Origin: Cacajao melanocephalus
Taxonomy: Eukaryota > Chordata > Mammalia > Primates > Pitheciidae
Reading direction: 5' to 3'
NCBI GenBank assembly: GCA_963573385.1
Contig: CAUYLG010005051.1
Span: 1 to 64,000 of the forward strand
Length of the DNA: 64,000 nt
Positions 43,001 to 58,277 of this stretch are shown piece by piece; within the stretch, counting starts at the first letter, position 1; every line of letters begins with the position of its first letter. The notes below the pieces were generated by a model that did not search any database, had not been told where the DNA came from, and was given only the letters and a program-made list of their open reading frames with translations. The position numbers and the translations under genes are program-made.

Positions 43001-43494
43001 AACACTATATACTAAGTGGTGATTTTTACTTACATCATGCCTCCATTCAAAAATAATTTGCAGCAGCTCTTCAGCAATTTTAAATTAATTAAGTTCTTGT
43101 GATTTAATAGAAACAAAAGAAAATTATATTGCATCCTCCTTACAGCAGAGTGTGAAAGGAAAGGCCATTATTCCTTCTTTGCCAGGTACAGTGCCAGTCA
43201 TGGGGGTACAAAGGAGAACAAGAAACAGTCACTGTCCTCAAGGGCCTTACAAGATACTTCAATACCTAGTGATTAAATGTATGGACTGTGTCCCAGGAAG
43301 ACAGTGTGTACAAGATGATATGGGGAACAAAGTCTTTGCAAGGACCAGTGCATCCTTTGGATCTGGCAGTTACTAGAGGTTTTGGAAACCTAAAGCTGAA
43401 CCTTCTGTGGTTCTCAAATGATGTGTGCACACAGCACAGTCCTAGAAGCCCCTACTGTGGGGCATGTAAAGGATAATTGACGTGATGCCTGTAG

Positions 43495-43989
43495 TGCACT
43501 GAATGGTGTCTCGCTCAAAGATACGTCCACATCCTAACCCTAGGAACTTGTGTATGTGACCTAACTTAAAAAAAAAAAAAAAGAGGCGGGGGGGGTGGGG
43601 GGTCTTTGCAGATGTAACTAAATGAAGGATCTCAAGATGAGATCATCCTGGATTATCTTGAAGGGCCCCAAGTCCAGTGACAAAGAAGTTCTCTTTTCTA
43701 AGGATACTTTTTCTGTGTCCGTATAAAAGACCTAAGAGGAGAAAGCCATGTGAAGACTGAAGGCAGAAACTGGCGTAATGTAGCCATAGCCAAGAAATGC
43801 CTGGCAGCCCCAGAAGCTGGAAGAAGCCAGAAAAGACTTTTCACTAGAGTCTTTAGAGAAAAACACAGTCCTGCTGATATTTTGATTTTGGACTTCTGGC
43901 CTCCAAAACTGTGAGATAATACATTTTTGTGGTGGTAGGTCACTTGTTTTGTGATAATTTGTTATAGCGGCCCTAGGAAACTAATACAA
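43495..43989 (+). mobile_element. Old LTR-like interspersed repeat (MaLR-like), sense
   Basis: gtctttgcagatgtaactaa, tcatcctggattatcttgaa, ttgattttggacttctggcc and taggaaactaatac share the family of 13934-14343, in the opposite orientation. An A15 run and a G-rich run sit inside (43567-43602). Confidence 0.6.
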
Positions 43990-44089
43990 TACAAAGTTAT
44001 TTAAATTGTTCACTTTTAAAATTTTACTGGGTATAAACAAAAACATGTTTGACACTCTATTTCACCCTACACAGCCACTCTACCTCCAA

Positions 44090-45385
<1,296 letters not shown>

Positions 45386-46099
45386 ATAATTATCTTTCTA
45401 TCTTTGTGAATGTACAAATGCACATTCATTTTTGTCATGAATATGCATATTCAGCCTTGTGCCCTTTTGTCAGTTTTCATTTTAAGAATAACACAGCTAT
45501 ATTTATCTTTGGAAAGTCATTTTGTTTTTCTTTTAAGTTATTTATTTGAGGTTTAATTCCCAAAAATCAGAATAAAGAGGCCAAAAGGTAGAAGCATTTC
45601 TATAACTCTTGTAATATATGGGCAGATTATTTTCCAGAAAAAAAAAATTGAACCAATTTACATTACAAACCACAAAGGTATAGCTTTTTTTTTCAGTATT
45701 ACTGATATTATTTTATTGTTCTCATTGCTTTTGCATTTTAATAGGTTGTTTTAATTTGCAGTTCTCTAAATAGTGCCTGGAAATAATAGTTCCTCCATAA
45801 ATATGTGCTAAATGAATTAATTTCCTATGGGCCTATTTATTGTCATAAATGTGATCATTTACATTCTGAATTTCTTTTGTTGTTCACCTTCCTTTTTTCA
45901 TCATATATAACAAGTTATTGAGTAGAATTCAGGCATTGATATATTCTCATATGTTTTAGATATTTTGTTTTCATTAAAAACATTTAAATTATGTCTTTTC
46001 ACCTATTACATTAGTCAAATCACTAATCTGAGAATTTCTTTTTGGTATTACTTTATATCAATGTGAAATGGCCAAATATTTTGGCAAATCATCTTAAAA
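45386..46099. other. Intronic stretch, possible old repeat
   Basis: gattattttccagaaaaaa and gaaccaatttacattacaaa hint at an old repeat. No exon. Confidence 0.4.
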
Positions 46100-46108
46100 G
46101 TTTGTTTA

Positions 46109-47126
46109 CAAAAGCCAAGATAGACAAATAGGATTTAATTAAAATTCAGAGCTTCTGTACAGCAAAAGAAACCATCATTAGAGCGAACTGGCAACCAACA
46201 GAACGGGAAAAAATTTTTGTAATCTACCCATCTGACAAAGGGCTAATATCCAGAATCTAGCAAAGAACTAAAACAGATATACAAAAAAAAACAAACAACG
46301 CCATTTAAAAGTGGGCAAAGGACACGAAGAGACACTTTTTAAAAGAAGACATATATGAGGCCAACAAACATATGAAAAAATGCTCATCATCAGTGGTCAT
46401 TAGAGAAATGCAAATCAAAACCACATTGAGATACCACCTCATGCCAGTTAGAATGGCGATCATTAAAATATCTGGAGACAACAGATGCTGGAGAGGATGT
46501 GGAGAAATAGGAACACTTTTACACAGTTGGTGGGAGTGTAAATTAGTTCAATCATTGTGGAAGACAGTGTGGCGATTTTTCAAGGATCTAGAAATAGAAA
46601 TTCCATTTGACCCAGCAATCCCATTACTGGGTACATACCCAAAGAACTATAAATCATTCTACTATAAAGACACATGCCCACATATGTTCACTGCAGCCCT
46701 GTGTACAATTAGCAAAGACTTGGAACCAACCCAAATGCCCATCAATGATAGACTGGACAAAGAAAATGTGGCACATATACACCACGGAATACTATGCAGC
46801 CATTAAAAAAGATGAATTCGTATCCATTGTAGGGACTTGGATGAATCTGGAAGCCAACATTTTCAGCAAACTGACACAAGAACAGAAAACCAAACACCGC
46901 ATGTTCTCACTCATAGGTGGATGTTGAATAATGAGAACACGTGGACTCAGGGAGAGGAGCATCACACACTGTGGGCAGTTGGGGGGCGGGTAGGGGAGGG
47001 ACAACGTGGGGTGGAGAGGGTGGGGAGGATGGGGAAGGATAACATGGGGAGAAATGCTGGCTATAGTATACACCTAAAGTAAAATTTAAAAAAAAAATAA
47101 AAAGAGGAAAGGTGAAGAAAAACAAT
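46109..47126 (+). mobile_element. 5'-truncated L1PA-like insertion
   Basis: It contains ORF2 C-terminal sequence ([37 protein letters not shown]), a G-rich 3' UTR and an A-rich tail. A target duplication, GTTTGTTTA, flanks it (46100-46108 and 47127-47135). Frames are broken. It closely resembles 1120-2160, in the same orientation. Confidence 0.93.
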
Positions 47127-47135
47127 GTTTGTTTA

Positions 47136-48181
<1,046 letters not shown>

Positions 48182-48250
48182 TCACTTAACTGATTCTGCA
48201 CCTCAGTTCCCATGTCTGTAAGTATTTAAGGTTAAGGTCCTCCCTCACCA

Positions 48251-49382
48251 TCGAAGCTGTCTAAAGCCAGGGGCAAGCAGGAGGCTGGGCCTGCAGACAT
48301 CTCTCAGCAGGGGTCTCGGCCAGGGACACACTCGCCACCCTGTGATTTGCATCTCTTTCAGAATGAAGGTGACAGTGGACCCAGACCCTTTCCTGGTCTA
48401 CCAACCCAAAGTGGACCAAGACACTGCCAGAGACAAGACCAGCTTCCAGAACTACGTGTTGGGTCCCCTCCTGGACCATGTCTTTACCACCTACAAGCTC
48501 ATGCATGTGCACCGGATGGTGGATTTCGTCAGGAGCAAGCACTCTGGTTTGGGGACTTTTCCTACAAGAAAATGACGGTCACGGTGGCCATGGGCCTGCT
48601 GCATGGGCTGGTAGATGAATCGGACCCTGATGTAGACTTCCCCCACTCCTTCCAAGCCTTCCAGATGGTGGAGGGCATCCGGAAGGGCCACCCAGGCAAG
48701 GACTGGTGCCAGCTTGTTGGGCTTCTATGACCCGGGAAGGTCCTGGCCCTGTTTGGGGAGCACCAGTGGGCAGTCGTTGGAGACACCTTCCACGTTAGAT
48801 GCCATCCCCAGGCCTCTGTGGTTTTGTCACTCCACTTTCCAGGACAATCCCCTTCCAGGATCCTCGATGCAGCACAGAACTGGGCATGTGCCAGCCCCAC
48901 TGTAGGATCTTCAGGTTCCTCATGTCCTAGGGCCATAATGAGTACTTGTACCAGGTGATGATGTTCAACAAGTTCTCGCTGCCACTGGAGGCTTCCTACA
49001 AAATCTGATTCCGTTCCTTCTGCCCCTGGCACATGGGCAGTGACTACCAGCAGTGATGTAGCAAGCAGGACCTGGCCATGCAAGAGTTCAATTTGACCAA
49101 GTGCCCTGGCCTGCCAGATGTGGAGAAGCTTCAGCCCTACTACCAGGGGCTCCTTGACAAGCACTGCCCTGGCATCCTGAGCCGGTGACCCTCTTGCCAC
49201 CCCCACCACTGCTGGACCCCAGGCCTGCCCCTCTGCATGCCTAGCAAGGTCTGGCCTGGGCAGACAGCCACCATCAGGGTCCACCTCAGTGGGGAACCCC
49301 ACTCACCCCTTTATGGCCACCACCTCTCATGGCCACTTGTGCTTGGTGGCAATAAAGACCTTGAAGGAGAGAAAAAAAAAAT
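48251..49382 (+). pseudogene. MIOX: MIOX processed pseudogene
   Basis: This is an intronless copy of myo-inositol oxygenase, the iron enzyme that turns myo-inositol into glucuronate. From the ATG at 48363 the frame reads MKVTVDPDPFLVYQPKVD, then FTTYKLMHVHRMVDF, and further on DESDPDVDFP, FNKFSLPLEASYK and QEFNLTKCPGLPDVEK. It ends near RPYYQG-like QPYYQGLLDKHCPGI with a stop at about 49186. It is broken by a 1-base loss near 48550, giving TGA at 48573. A 2-base loss near 48725 destroys the HDLG metal-ligand region, and further in-frame stops follow. The poly(A) signal AATAAA (49351) and an A-tail (from 49372) mark a retrocopy. Imperfect target repeats may flank it (CTCCCTCACCA at 48240, CTACCTCACCA at 49383). 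Confidence 0.92.
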
Positions 49383-49439
49383 CTACCTCACCAAAGTGAT
49401 GTGGTCATTACATAAGAAAATGTAGGGATTTATTTTTAA

Positions 49440-50213
49440 AAAAAAAAGAAAAAACTTTTAAAACTATAAATTTTGCACAAATATTGGACATTGTAACCTG
49501 GTTTTTACTCCAAAAAAAACATTCAGTTAGGCTAGTGTATTAGTATAGTCTTCTTTGTACAGTATTTTCCAGCCAAGTACCATAGTTAAGTATTCTTCTG
49601 GGCAACTGAAGGAAGATAAATAAACAGAGCATGGAATAGAGTCCACATTATCCTTTTTCTTTTCTTTCCTTCCTTAGAAGTTTTATCCAGATTCTTCATT
49701 GCTCATCCACTTCTTTAAGGCCAATTCAACTCTGAAATCAAGACCTGCTGGGGGAAAAGGGTCTAAGCATTTTATATTTGTAATATCTAAACTCTCTAAT
49801 TTTGTTAAAAATCTATGTATGCAGACATTCCTCAAAATGTTTTACAGAAAAAAAAAATCTAGACTAGCATGTGTTTGCCATTCCATAGTTATATGAATAT
49901 CAAAGTATCTGCAAAGAGCAAGAAGACGAAGCAGAGGTGGCCCTAGAACATCCTCTGATATTTGCTCAGCCACAAAAGTTTTGCTAGAATTTATTTTTAG
50001 TCAAGCTTTAAAGTTGTCAAGGAATAAAGTGTTTCCTAATAAATGTTGACAAAGATAAAAGGATATCTCAGAAAAAGTCCACACAGGTTATCTAACCTCA
50101 TGTTTCCCAAATAAAACCCAGCTGGAAATTTGCTTAATGAGAACAAATATTTGGAGTTTTAATCCCTTACTCAGCATTTGAATGTGATGTTCTTTCCAGT
50201 GATGGCACGTAGA

Positions 50214-50217
<4 letters not shown>
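49440..50217. other. Intronic stretch without recognised features
   Basis: No exon or confident repeat. Confidence 0.5.

Positions 50218-50252
<35 letters not shown>
50218..50252. repeat. (TA)n microsatellite
   Basis: About 17 uninterrupted TA units. Confidence 0.95.
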
Positions 50253-50256
<4 letters not shown>

Positions 50257-50369
50257 AAATAATTCTACATGAGAAAATGTGTTTAGATTAGAACTTCTTT
50301 ATTTTAGGAAACATTCTCATTTCTTACAATTATTAAAGCATTAATCATTCTAAATTGCATCTGCTTAAG

Positions 50370-50610
50370 AAGGCTGCCTGACTAGGTTTGCAGCCGTGTG
50401 CCGCAACTTTTGAGCTATGTATCTCCAGGCAGGTTACTCAACTGAGACTTCATTTATTCATCCATCAAAATGGAGAAACACTCATACATGACTATCTCAT
50501 AAGAGTGAAAATTATTATATGCATTAATACATAAAAAAGAACTTGGAAAAATATCTGGCTCATACTAAGCACTCAGTAATGTTATCTATTAATGTTACTA
50601 TTACAATATT
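50370..50610 (+). mobile_element. MIR element
   Basis: gactaggtttgcagccgtgt, ggcaggttactcaactgaga and ctaagcactcagtaatgtta match MIR. Confidence 0.65.
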
Positions 50611-50649
50611 CTTAGTAGTAATAATATATGCTAATTTGACTATCTGCAC

Positions 50650-50750
50650 ACACACTTACCCCATGACTAGATTACCAACAGCTTGAGGGCAGGTGTTAAT
50701 CATCTTTATACACCCAGAAGTTGGCAGAGTATCTAGCCCATTATAGAGTA
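50650..50750 (+). mobile_element. L2 3' fragment
   Basis: caacagcttgagggcaggtg and ttggcagagtatctagccca. Confidence 0.55.
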
Positions 50751-51562
50751 TGCTATTTCTATGTACTCCTAATTAATCTTTTTCCTTCTCTTTTCAATTT
50801 ATACAGTAAATTCTTTATCTTCCCTTATATGATTGACCTTCAAAGCATGATCATCTGTACAATCTTGGATGCATCCAAAAAACTAGTTATCAAATCCTCA
50901 CTGAGAAAGACAATGTTTAAAACGAATTATTTGTTTCTCTGAATATTCTAAATGGCATCATTGATCATGTCCTCGCATCATGAATGTATCTGGAATGCAT
51001 TGTACTGACCTATTTCCTTCCATCCATAAAATTACTCTTACTGAACTTTACTTGAAAGTGATTCACAGCCTTTATTGGGGGCGCTATTGCAAATGCTCCT
51101 AGCAAGCTTACTGTGGTGTCTATTGCAAGAATATGAAGTTTTCTACCACTTTACAGAATGGCCTCTTTACTAAGCCCTTCAGGAGATATTTCTGCCTGTT
51201 TTAAGACCAACAGTGGATTCATTTTTATGGCACAAAAGGCTTACACCTAAATTTGAAGCCCTATTTTGCCAAAGTTTTCATTTTTGTATGAATTCCATTT
51301 TATGTCCCATTCTTGTTTTTCTTTTGTTCCTACATTCAATTCATGCTCTTTTGTATTCTACTTTTCCTTGTGAGTACTTTCTGGATACAGTAGCTTTACT
51401 AAAAAGAGCTGTGCAGGTTGTATACTGTGCAACTCCAGAGGGCTCCAATCACATTACACTTTGTGTATCTAACATGCAATTTATAATTCCACATGTGGCA
51501 GTCCTAGACAAAGCTTGGAATGGGTGACTAACCAGGAACTATCTGAATATTCTAGCTCTGTC

Positions 51563-51564
<2 letters not shown>
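50751..51564. other. Intronic stretch without recognised features
   Basis: No exon. The 104-residue frame at 51213-51527 shows no recognisable domain. Confidence 0.5.
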
Positions 51565-51636
<72 letters not shown>

Positions 51637-51660
51637 TATATATATACACATACACACAAA
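51565..51660. repeat. Compound (TA)n(CA)n microsatellite
   Basis: About 18 TA units run straight into CA units and mixed TATA/CACA blocks. Confidence 0.95.
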
Positions 51661-51830
51661 TGTATATCTGTTATATATGCTATTATGTATGTATGTGAAA
51701 ATGTATGTGTGGGTGTGAGTGTGTATACTTGTTCCTCACATTTACTGAGTTTTGCATATATAAGCTATCTTACATAGTCTCCAAATACACCATTTTTCCA
51801 TGACATTTGCACACCTGTTTTTGTTCATTC

Positions 51831-51872
51831 ACCCAACTTTGGCACACTAGTACCCAACTTTGGCATACTAGT
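51831..51872. repeat. 21-bp tandem duplication
   Basis: ACCCAACTTTGGCACACTAG followed by T, then the same unit with one C-to-T change. Confidence 0.95.
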
Positions 51873-52049
51873 ACTATTTCTTCTTAAAGATAATCAGATA
51901 CCTATAGTAGGTACTAAATGTGGCCTTGTTTCCTACAGGAGAGGTTAGCAATCTGTTCAGAAACATAATAGATGATAGACTTATCTGGTTCCAAAGTGTG
52001 TATTTTTTTCACAAAACCATACCATGCTTTAATAATTCTCTTTTTTTCC

Positions 52050-52210
52050 CCAGTTCACTGTGCTGAATACCTGGTAGGAACTTAATAAATACTTACATGA
52101 TTCGAGTGAAAATCAAAAAAGTATTTGAGTTATTGTCTAAGGTCACAGCAAATAGAGGTGGCTCTGGGATTAGAACTGATTCTTTGTTTCCTGGTCCATT
52201 GCTCTGCTCA
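52050..52210. mobile_element. L2 tail and antisense MIR fragment
   Basis: gtaggaacttaataaatact (L2-like, sense) is followed by taaggtcacagcaaatagag and ggattagaactgattctttg (MIR-like, antisense). Confidence 0.45.
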
Positions 52211-52994
52211 CTCTATTTTTACTAAGGGACATAATAGCAACCTCAACAATTTGTCCTCCAGCATGGGCTCTTTCAGAAACTCTATGTGGGGCTGGGAATA
52301 TTTAGGCTATTTAATGAGTGAAACTTTCCATGGGTGGAATGCTGGAGAAGCATTTTGTGGACAAGATGAAAAAGAAAGATGCTATTTTAAACGTTGCTGA
52401 AAGAGTTTGGGCAAAATCCATCTGGCAGACAGACTATTTCTTCCGTTCAAAAACTCATCAAGCACTCCAAACGTGTAACCTGTAGGCAAGTTTAATTAAA
52501 ACTTGAGAAATCTCAAAATAGCCTGACATTTAAATATGTTATTTCCGTTCTGTTCTCATAGTCTAACATACATATACAGATATTCTCATGTTTAAATTAA
52601 CCTCCCCAATGCCATCCAGCCCTGCATAACTACTGGATTACCCTGTGTCCATGACAACAGGAATGTGAATGAAATAGACTCATCCAATCATTGTCCTTCA
52701 AATATTAATGTCAATTTCATAGAAAGTTAGGGAAGAAGGTAGATAGAAAGCTGAGTAGATGAACGAGTGAAGATATGGCTGTGACAACCGATGACAGACA
52801 GATAGAATGAAACATAGATAGATGGGGTAAAATTCATTTCTCTTGTCTTCTCTGGCAAAGGTGAAGCTTGTCTTAGGAGTACCTTAGGAAAAGACTAAAG
52901 TTAGTGTTTTTTCCACAAAGGAAAAACTTGAAATGTGAAATCATTGAGCACATATTTAAAGATTCCAAATATATACTTTCTGCCTTAGAGGAGG
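52211..52994. other. Intronic stretch without recognised features
   Basis: No exon or confident repeat. Confidence 0.5.
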
Positions 52995-52997
52995 AAT

Positions 52998-52999
<2 letters not shown>

Positions 53000-53030
<31 letters not shown>

Positions 53031-53314
53031 AGGCAAAGTCTCACTCTGTCACCCAGTCTGGAGTGTATTGGTGTGATCACGGGGCTGCTGCAGCCTCAAT
53101 CTCCCAGGCTCAGGTGATCCTTCTACCTCAGCCTCCCAAGTAGCTGGGACTATAGGTGTGTACCACAATGCCCAGCTAATTTTTGCATTTTTTGTAGAGA
53201 CAGGGTTTTGCCACGTTGGCCAGCCTGGTCTCGAACTCCGGGGCTCTAGCAAATCTGCCTGCCTCAACCTCCCAAAGTACTGGGATTACATGTGTGAGTC
53301 ACCTTGCCAGGCCT
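53000..53314 (-). mobile_element. Alu, antisense
   Basis: Long T run, ggcaaagtctcactctgtca, gtagagacagggttttgcca and tcccaaagtactgggattac. AATTC flanks both ends (52995-52999 and 53315-53319). Confidence 0.93.
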
Positions 53315-53761
53315 AATTCCATTCTTAAGTAGCCAGGAGAATCCTGGACCCTGTCATTAATGCTAGGTGCAGATAAGTGGCCAAGTTTGAAGCCATGGGT
53401 GGCCTTACAGTAGTTTCTTCCCACATTTTTCCTTCCTTCTCTGGCTTTGAGCATTTTATATGATTCCATTTTTTCCTTCTCTCTTAGCATAACAACTATA
53501 CTTATTTTTTTAAAAGTTTAATGGTTACTCTAAAGTTTTCAATATGCATTTTAAACTAATCTGAACCTACCTTCATGTAACACTGTGCCACCTCAGAGGT
53601 TGGTGCCTTACAACAGAATGTTTTCAGTTCTTCCCTCTTATTTCAATTCTTATGACATTGCTGTCATTCATTTCACTTATCCATAGGCTATGATTACCAA
53701 ACACATTACCACTTTATTATTTAAACAATTATCTTTTAGACTAATTAAGAATGAGAAAAAT

Positions 53762-54050
53762 TGCCAAGCATGGTAGCTCATGCCTGTAATCTCAGCACTT
53801 TGGGAGGTCAAGGTGGGCAGATCACCTGAGGTCAGGAGTTTGAGACCAGCCTGGCCAACATGGTGAAACCCCATCTCTACTAAAAATGCAAAAATTAGTC
53901 AGTGTGGTGGTGGATGCCTGCAATCCCAGCTACTCAGGAGGCTGAGGCAGGAGAATCGCTTGAACCTGGGAGGCAGAGGTTGCAGAGAGCTGAGATCCCA
54001 CATGAGTGAATGGGTGACAAGAACGAAACTCCATCTCAAAAAAAAAAAGA
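53762..54050 (+). mobile_element. Alu (AluS-like), sense
   Basis: ccaagcatggtagctcatgc to gaaactccatctc and an A tail. The target duplication is about 11 bp, AGAATGAGAAA against AGAATGACAAA (53748-53758 and 54051-54061). Part of the right monomer is deleted. Confidence 0.92.
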
Positions 54051-54567
54051 AGAATGACAAAGATAAAATATTTTACTTCCATTTATGCCTTTTTAAATGT
54101 CCTTCCTTTCTTTATGTAGACCTGAGTTTCTGATCTATATCTTTTTCCTTCTCCCTGAATAACTTAAAACTTTTTTTGCAGGGCAAGCTGCTGGCAATTC
54201 ATTCCCTCTGTTTTTGTTTTTCTGTCAAAGACTTTGTTTCTCCTTTACTTTTGAAGGGTCATTTCACTAAATATAGAATTCTAGTTGGTAGTGTTTCCTT
54301 GCAACACTTTAAATACTGTATTCTACTCTCTTTCTTGCATGGATTCTAATTTAAAAATCTGCTACCACTCTTATCCTTGTTTCTCTCTATCTTAGGAACG
54401 TCCCGCCTCTGGATTCTTTCAAGGTCTTTGGGTTTTCTGCAGTTTATGCCCAGAAGTTGGGGTTTTTTGTTTGTTTTGTTTCTTTTGATATTTATCTTGC
54501 TTGATGTTCTCCATCTCCCTGGATCTGTGATTTGGTATCTGACATTCATTTAAAATAGTTCTGGGCC

Positions 54568-54848
54568 TTTTTGTTTTTGTTTTTGTTTTTTTGAGATAGG
54601 TTCTCACTCTGTTGCCCAGGCTGGAGTCCAGTGGTGCAATCTTGGCTCACGGCAACCTCCACCTCCTGAGCTCAAACCATTCTCCTCCTCTGCCTCACAA
54701 GTAGCTGGGACCACAGGGTACCACCATGCCCAGCTAAGCTTTTGTATTTTTAGTAGAGATGGAGTTTGATCATGTTGCCCAGGCTGGTCTTGAACTCCGA
54801 GCTCAATTGATCCGCCCATCTCGGCCTCCCAAAGTACTTGGATTACAT
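54568..54848 (-). mobile_element. Alu, antisense, incomplete
   Basis: ttgagataggttctcactct, ctcacggcaacctccacctc and ggcctcccaaagtacttgga. The 5' head of the Alu is missing. Confidence 0.9.
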
Positions 54849-55560
54849 TTTAATCATAGTTTAAAAATATTTCCTGTCTAATAACTCCAATATCTGTGTC
54901 ATATTTCATTCCATTTCTGATGCTTGCCTTGTTTCTTCCCTTTTAGCATTCCATATAATTTTTTTGTTGTCTAAAGCTAAAAATTATGTAATAAATAATA
55001 TGGACTGAGGTAAATAGGCCTTTTGTGTGACATTTTATGCTAATTTGGCTAGGAATTAGGCTGTGTTTAACATTTGCTAAAGCTGCTGGTGCCAGAGGCT
55101 TCAAATTCCTCCTAGTTCCCTGTCTTTGTCTCCCTTGTTGACTGAGCTTAGGAAAGCCCAAGTGTAACTTCTCAGAGAGGGTTTGCATCTTGCCGCTGTT
55201 TCAGCTGTAATTCCTTAGTATTATATAGGGGCCTTGATGAGGAGGTAAGGTATGGAGAAGGGGAAACAATTTATAATTCTATGAGTAAGTTTCAGTTTTT
55301 TTGTATGTCCCAATGCTGTGACAGTCACAGGAGTTTCTTCGCTTTCCATCTCCCTTAGATAAAACAGGAAGGCTTAAAGGGGCTACATTTGGAAAAAAAT
55401 GTTCTTCCCTCAGGTGGCGCAAGGCCCTGGGAAAGTATTTTTCTCTAAATAGTAAGCCTGTGGTATGGAAAACAAATATGCTCTGAGCATATTTTACAAT
55501 GATTAATCTTCCCCTACGCCTGCCAGAGCCAAGAGGGGATCCTCCTTGGCTCTTCACCAT

Positions 55561-56671
55561 AAGAACCTGATGAGGTTTCTGGTGGTAAATCCCACGGAAG
55601 TGTGAGTGACTTTATAACCATGCCCCCCAAGAGTTTCTCACTCTCATATTAGTCCACATTCAGCCTCCAGCAATTTATGAAAATCAGCATTTAAGCATTC
55701 TTACCAGTTTTGACTCCAGGGCCTTCGGCTGCAGTAAGCAGATGTGGCTGTAGTTTTATGGATTCACCTGTCTCTCCAGATTTGGGGGTGGTAGTTTGCC
55801 CTGTGACTTCAGTTTTCTGACGGATCCAAGAAAAGTCATTAATTTTTCTATTGTGTAGCTTTTTCTTGTTGTAAGGAGAGGAGAAATGACTTCCAAGCTC
55901 TTAACCTGTCAGAGCTAAAACCCTACACTAGTTTTTCACAATTAACAGCCAACTGGAATGCCCCCTTTGCTGCAACAACAGTAGGAGTTGTTCGTACTGT
56001 GTAACACAAATCTTCGGGCACAAGGCCCATGCAGCTTCTCCTATCTCATTTCTTCCAGAGGTCAGAGTGTTTGCTCTGTCTTCTCCACCTGTAGAGAGTG
56101 TTTTTGTTAATGAGATCCTTCTTTCTCAATTTCTAACAGATTAACTCCAACGGGTTCAATCTATTGTGTTATCCTCTCAATGCAGACCCTATGGTGTCTT
56201 TTTCAAACATTTGAAATGTGGTTTTTCTTGCTCTGTTTTTACAGACCAACCCTTCTTTCTCAGATCATTGGTAATGATAGACATTTTATTCATTTAATTC
56301 ATTTCTGTGTTTGTTTATCTCCCCACTCTCTGTTTTTTATTTCTCAAATGCAAAATGCTCTTCTATATCCTTCCAAGACATAAAGCCCACAATTCCCTGG
56401 CATTCTAGGTGGGGAGATGTGTGTGAATGACTATATTACAGGGCAGCTTATGACATTGAGAAACAAGATGATTTTTGACTATAGCAGGAGACGAGATTGG
56501 ATTCACCTGAGGTGACCAGGGCATGATGCAGCGCTGGCTTCCACATTTGATGCTGATTGCTGTATCAGTCAGAGCCCAGGTGGAAAACAGACACACTCAA
56601 GTGAGGCAATTGAGTAAACTTTAATTAAGGGATTGCTGACAGAAGTGAAGAAAAATCTAATGGTACCCAAC
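55561..56671. other. Intronic stretch without recognised features
   Basis: No exon or confident repeat. Confidence 0.5.
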
Positions 56672-57040
56672 TGACATGGTTTGGCTCTGTCCCCATCAAA
56701 ATCTCATGTCAAATTGTAATCCCCACATGTTGAGGGAGGGACCTGGTGGGAGGCAACTGGATCATGGGGCCAGTTTCCACCCATGATTATCATTATTATC
56801 GTGATAATGAATGAGTTTCCAGGAAAGCTGATGGTTTTAAAGTGTGGCACTTCCCTCTTTGCTCTCTCTCTCTCCTCCTGCCATGTAAGATGCACCTTGC
56901 TTCCCTTCACCTTCCACCACAACCGTGAGTTTCCTGAGGCCTCCCCAGTGACGCAGAACTGAGTTAATTAAACCTCCTTTGTTTATAAATTATCCAGTCT
57001 CAGGTGTATCTTTATAGCAGGGTGAAAACGAACTACTACA
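56672..57040 (+). mobile_element. MaLR solo LTR (THE1/MST-like)
   Basis: TGACATGGTTTGGCTCTGTC, gggagggacctggtgggagg and gaggcctccccagtgacgca, ending ctactaca. A perfect 5-bp duplication, CCAAC, flanks it (56667-56671 and 57041-57045). It lies about 680 bp upstream of exon 16. Confidence 0.92.
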
Positions 57041-57045
57041 CCAAC

Positions 57046-58102
<1,057 letters not shown>

Positions 58103-58277
58103 AGTGCTTTTAAAGCAGAAGGCTAAGACTGCGGAAGCAACCCCTCCAAGAAAAAATCTTGCCTTCCTCTTCCCACCAAAAGAAGAGACACCCAAACTGT
58201 TTAAAACTCTCCTAGGAGGCACAGGAAAAGCAAGTCTTGCAAGACTACTCAAATTGAAACGAGAACAAACAGCTCAG
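58103..58277 (+). CDS. CNGB3: CNGB3 exon 17: post-CNBD cytoplasmic segment
   Basis: This 175-bp exon completes the split Arg codon and adds 58 codons, from [17 protein letters not shown] to [14 protein letters not shown]. It continues the C-helix into a basic, Lys-rich cytoplasmic tail with a proline pair and the stretch [15 protein letters not shown]. The acceptor is ctacccacag and the donor is CAG followed by gtaatc. Compared with human as I remember it, several residues differ (for example N and F in RKNLAFLF, and T in REQTAQ), which argues that the source is not human. The exon ends in phase 0. Confidence 0.96.

Larger units (their letters stand above)
53480..55560. mobile_element. Old LINE-like (L1M/HAL1-type) region with nested Alus
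   Basis: tcactaaatatagaattcta, ttcaaggtctttgggttttc, gatatttatcttgcttgatg and ataactccaatatctgtgtc recall a widespread old L1-related repeat. Two Alus interrupt it. Family and limits are uncertain. Confidence 0.45.

Noticed and set aside
46372..47082. Sense ORFs of 81-144 residues
   Set aside because: These are L1PA ORF2 remnants within the insertion with target duplications.
48342..48730. Two sense frames with clear MIOX similarity
   Set aside because: They are fragments of one pseudogene in different frames, not two genes; they lack the metal-ligand regions needed for activity.
48562..49302. 246-residue antisense open frame
   Set aside because: It lies wholly opposite the GC-rich MIOX pseudogene and has no recognisable domain; it is a shadow of former coding sequence.
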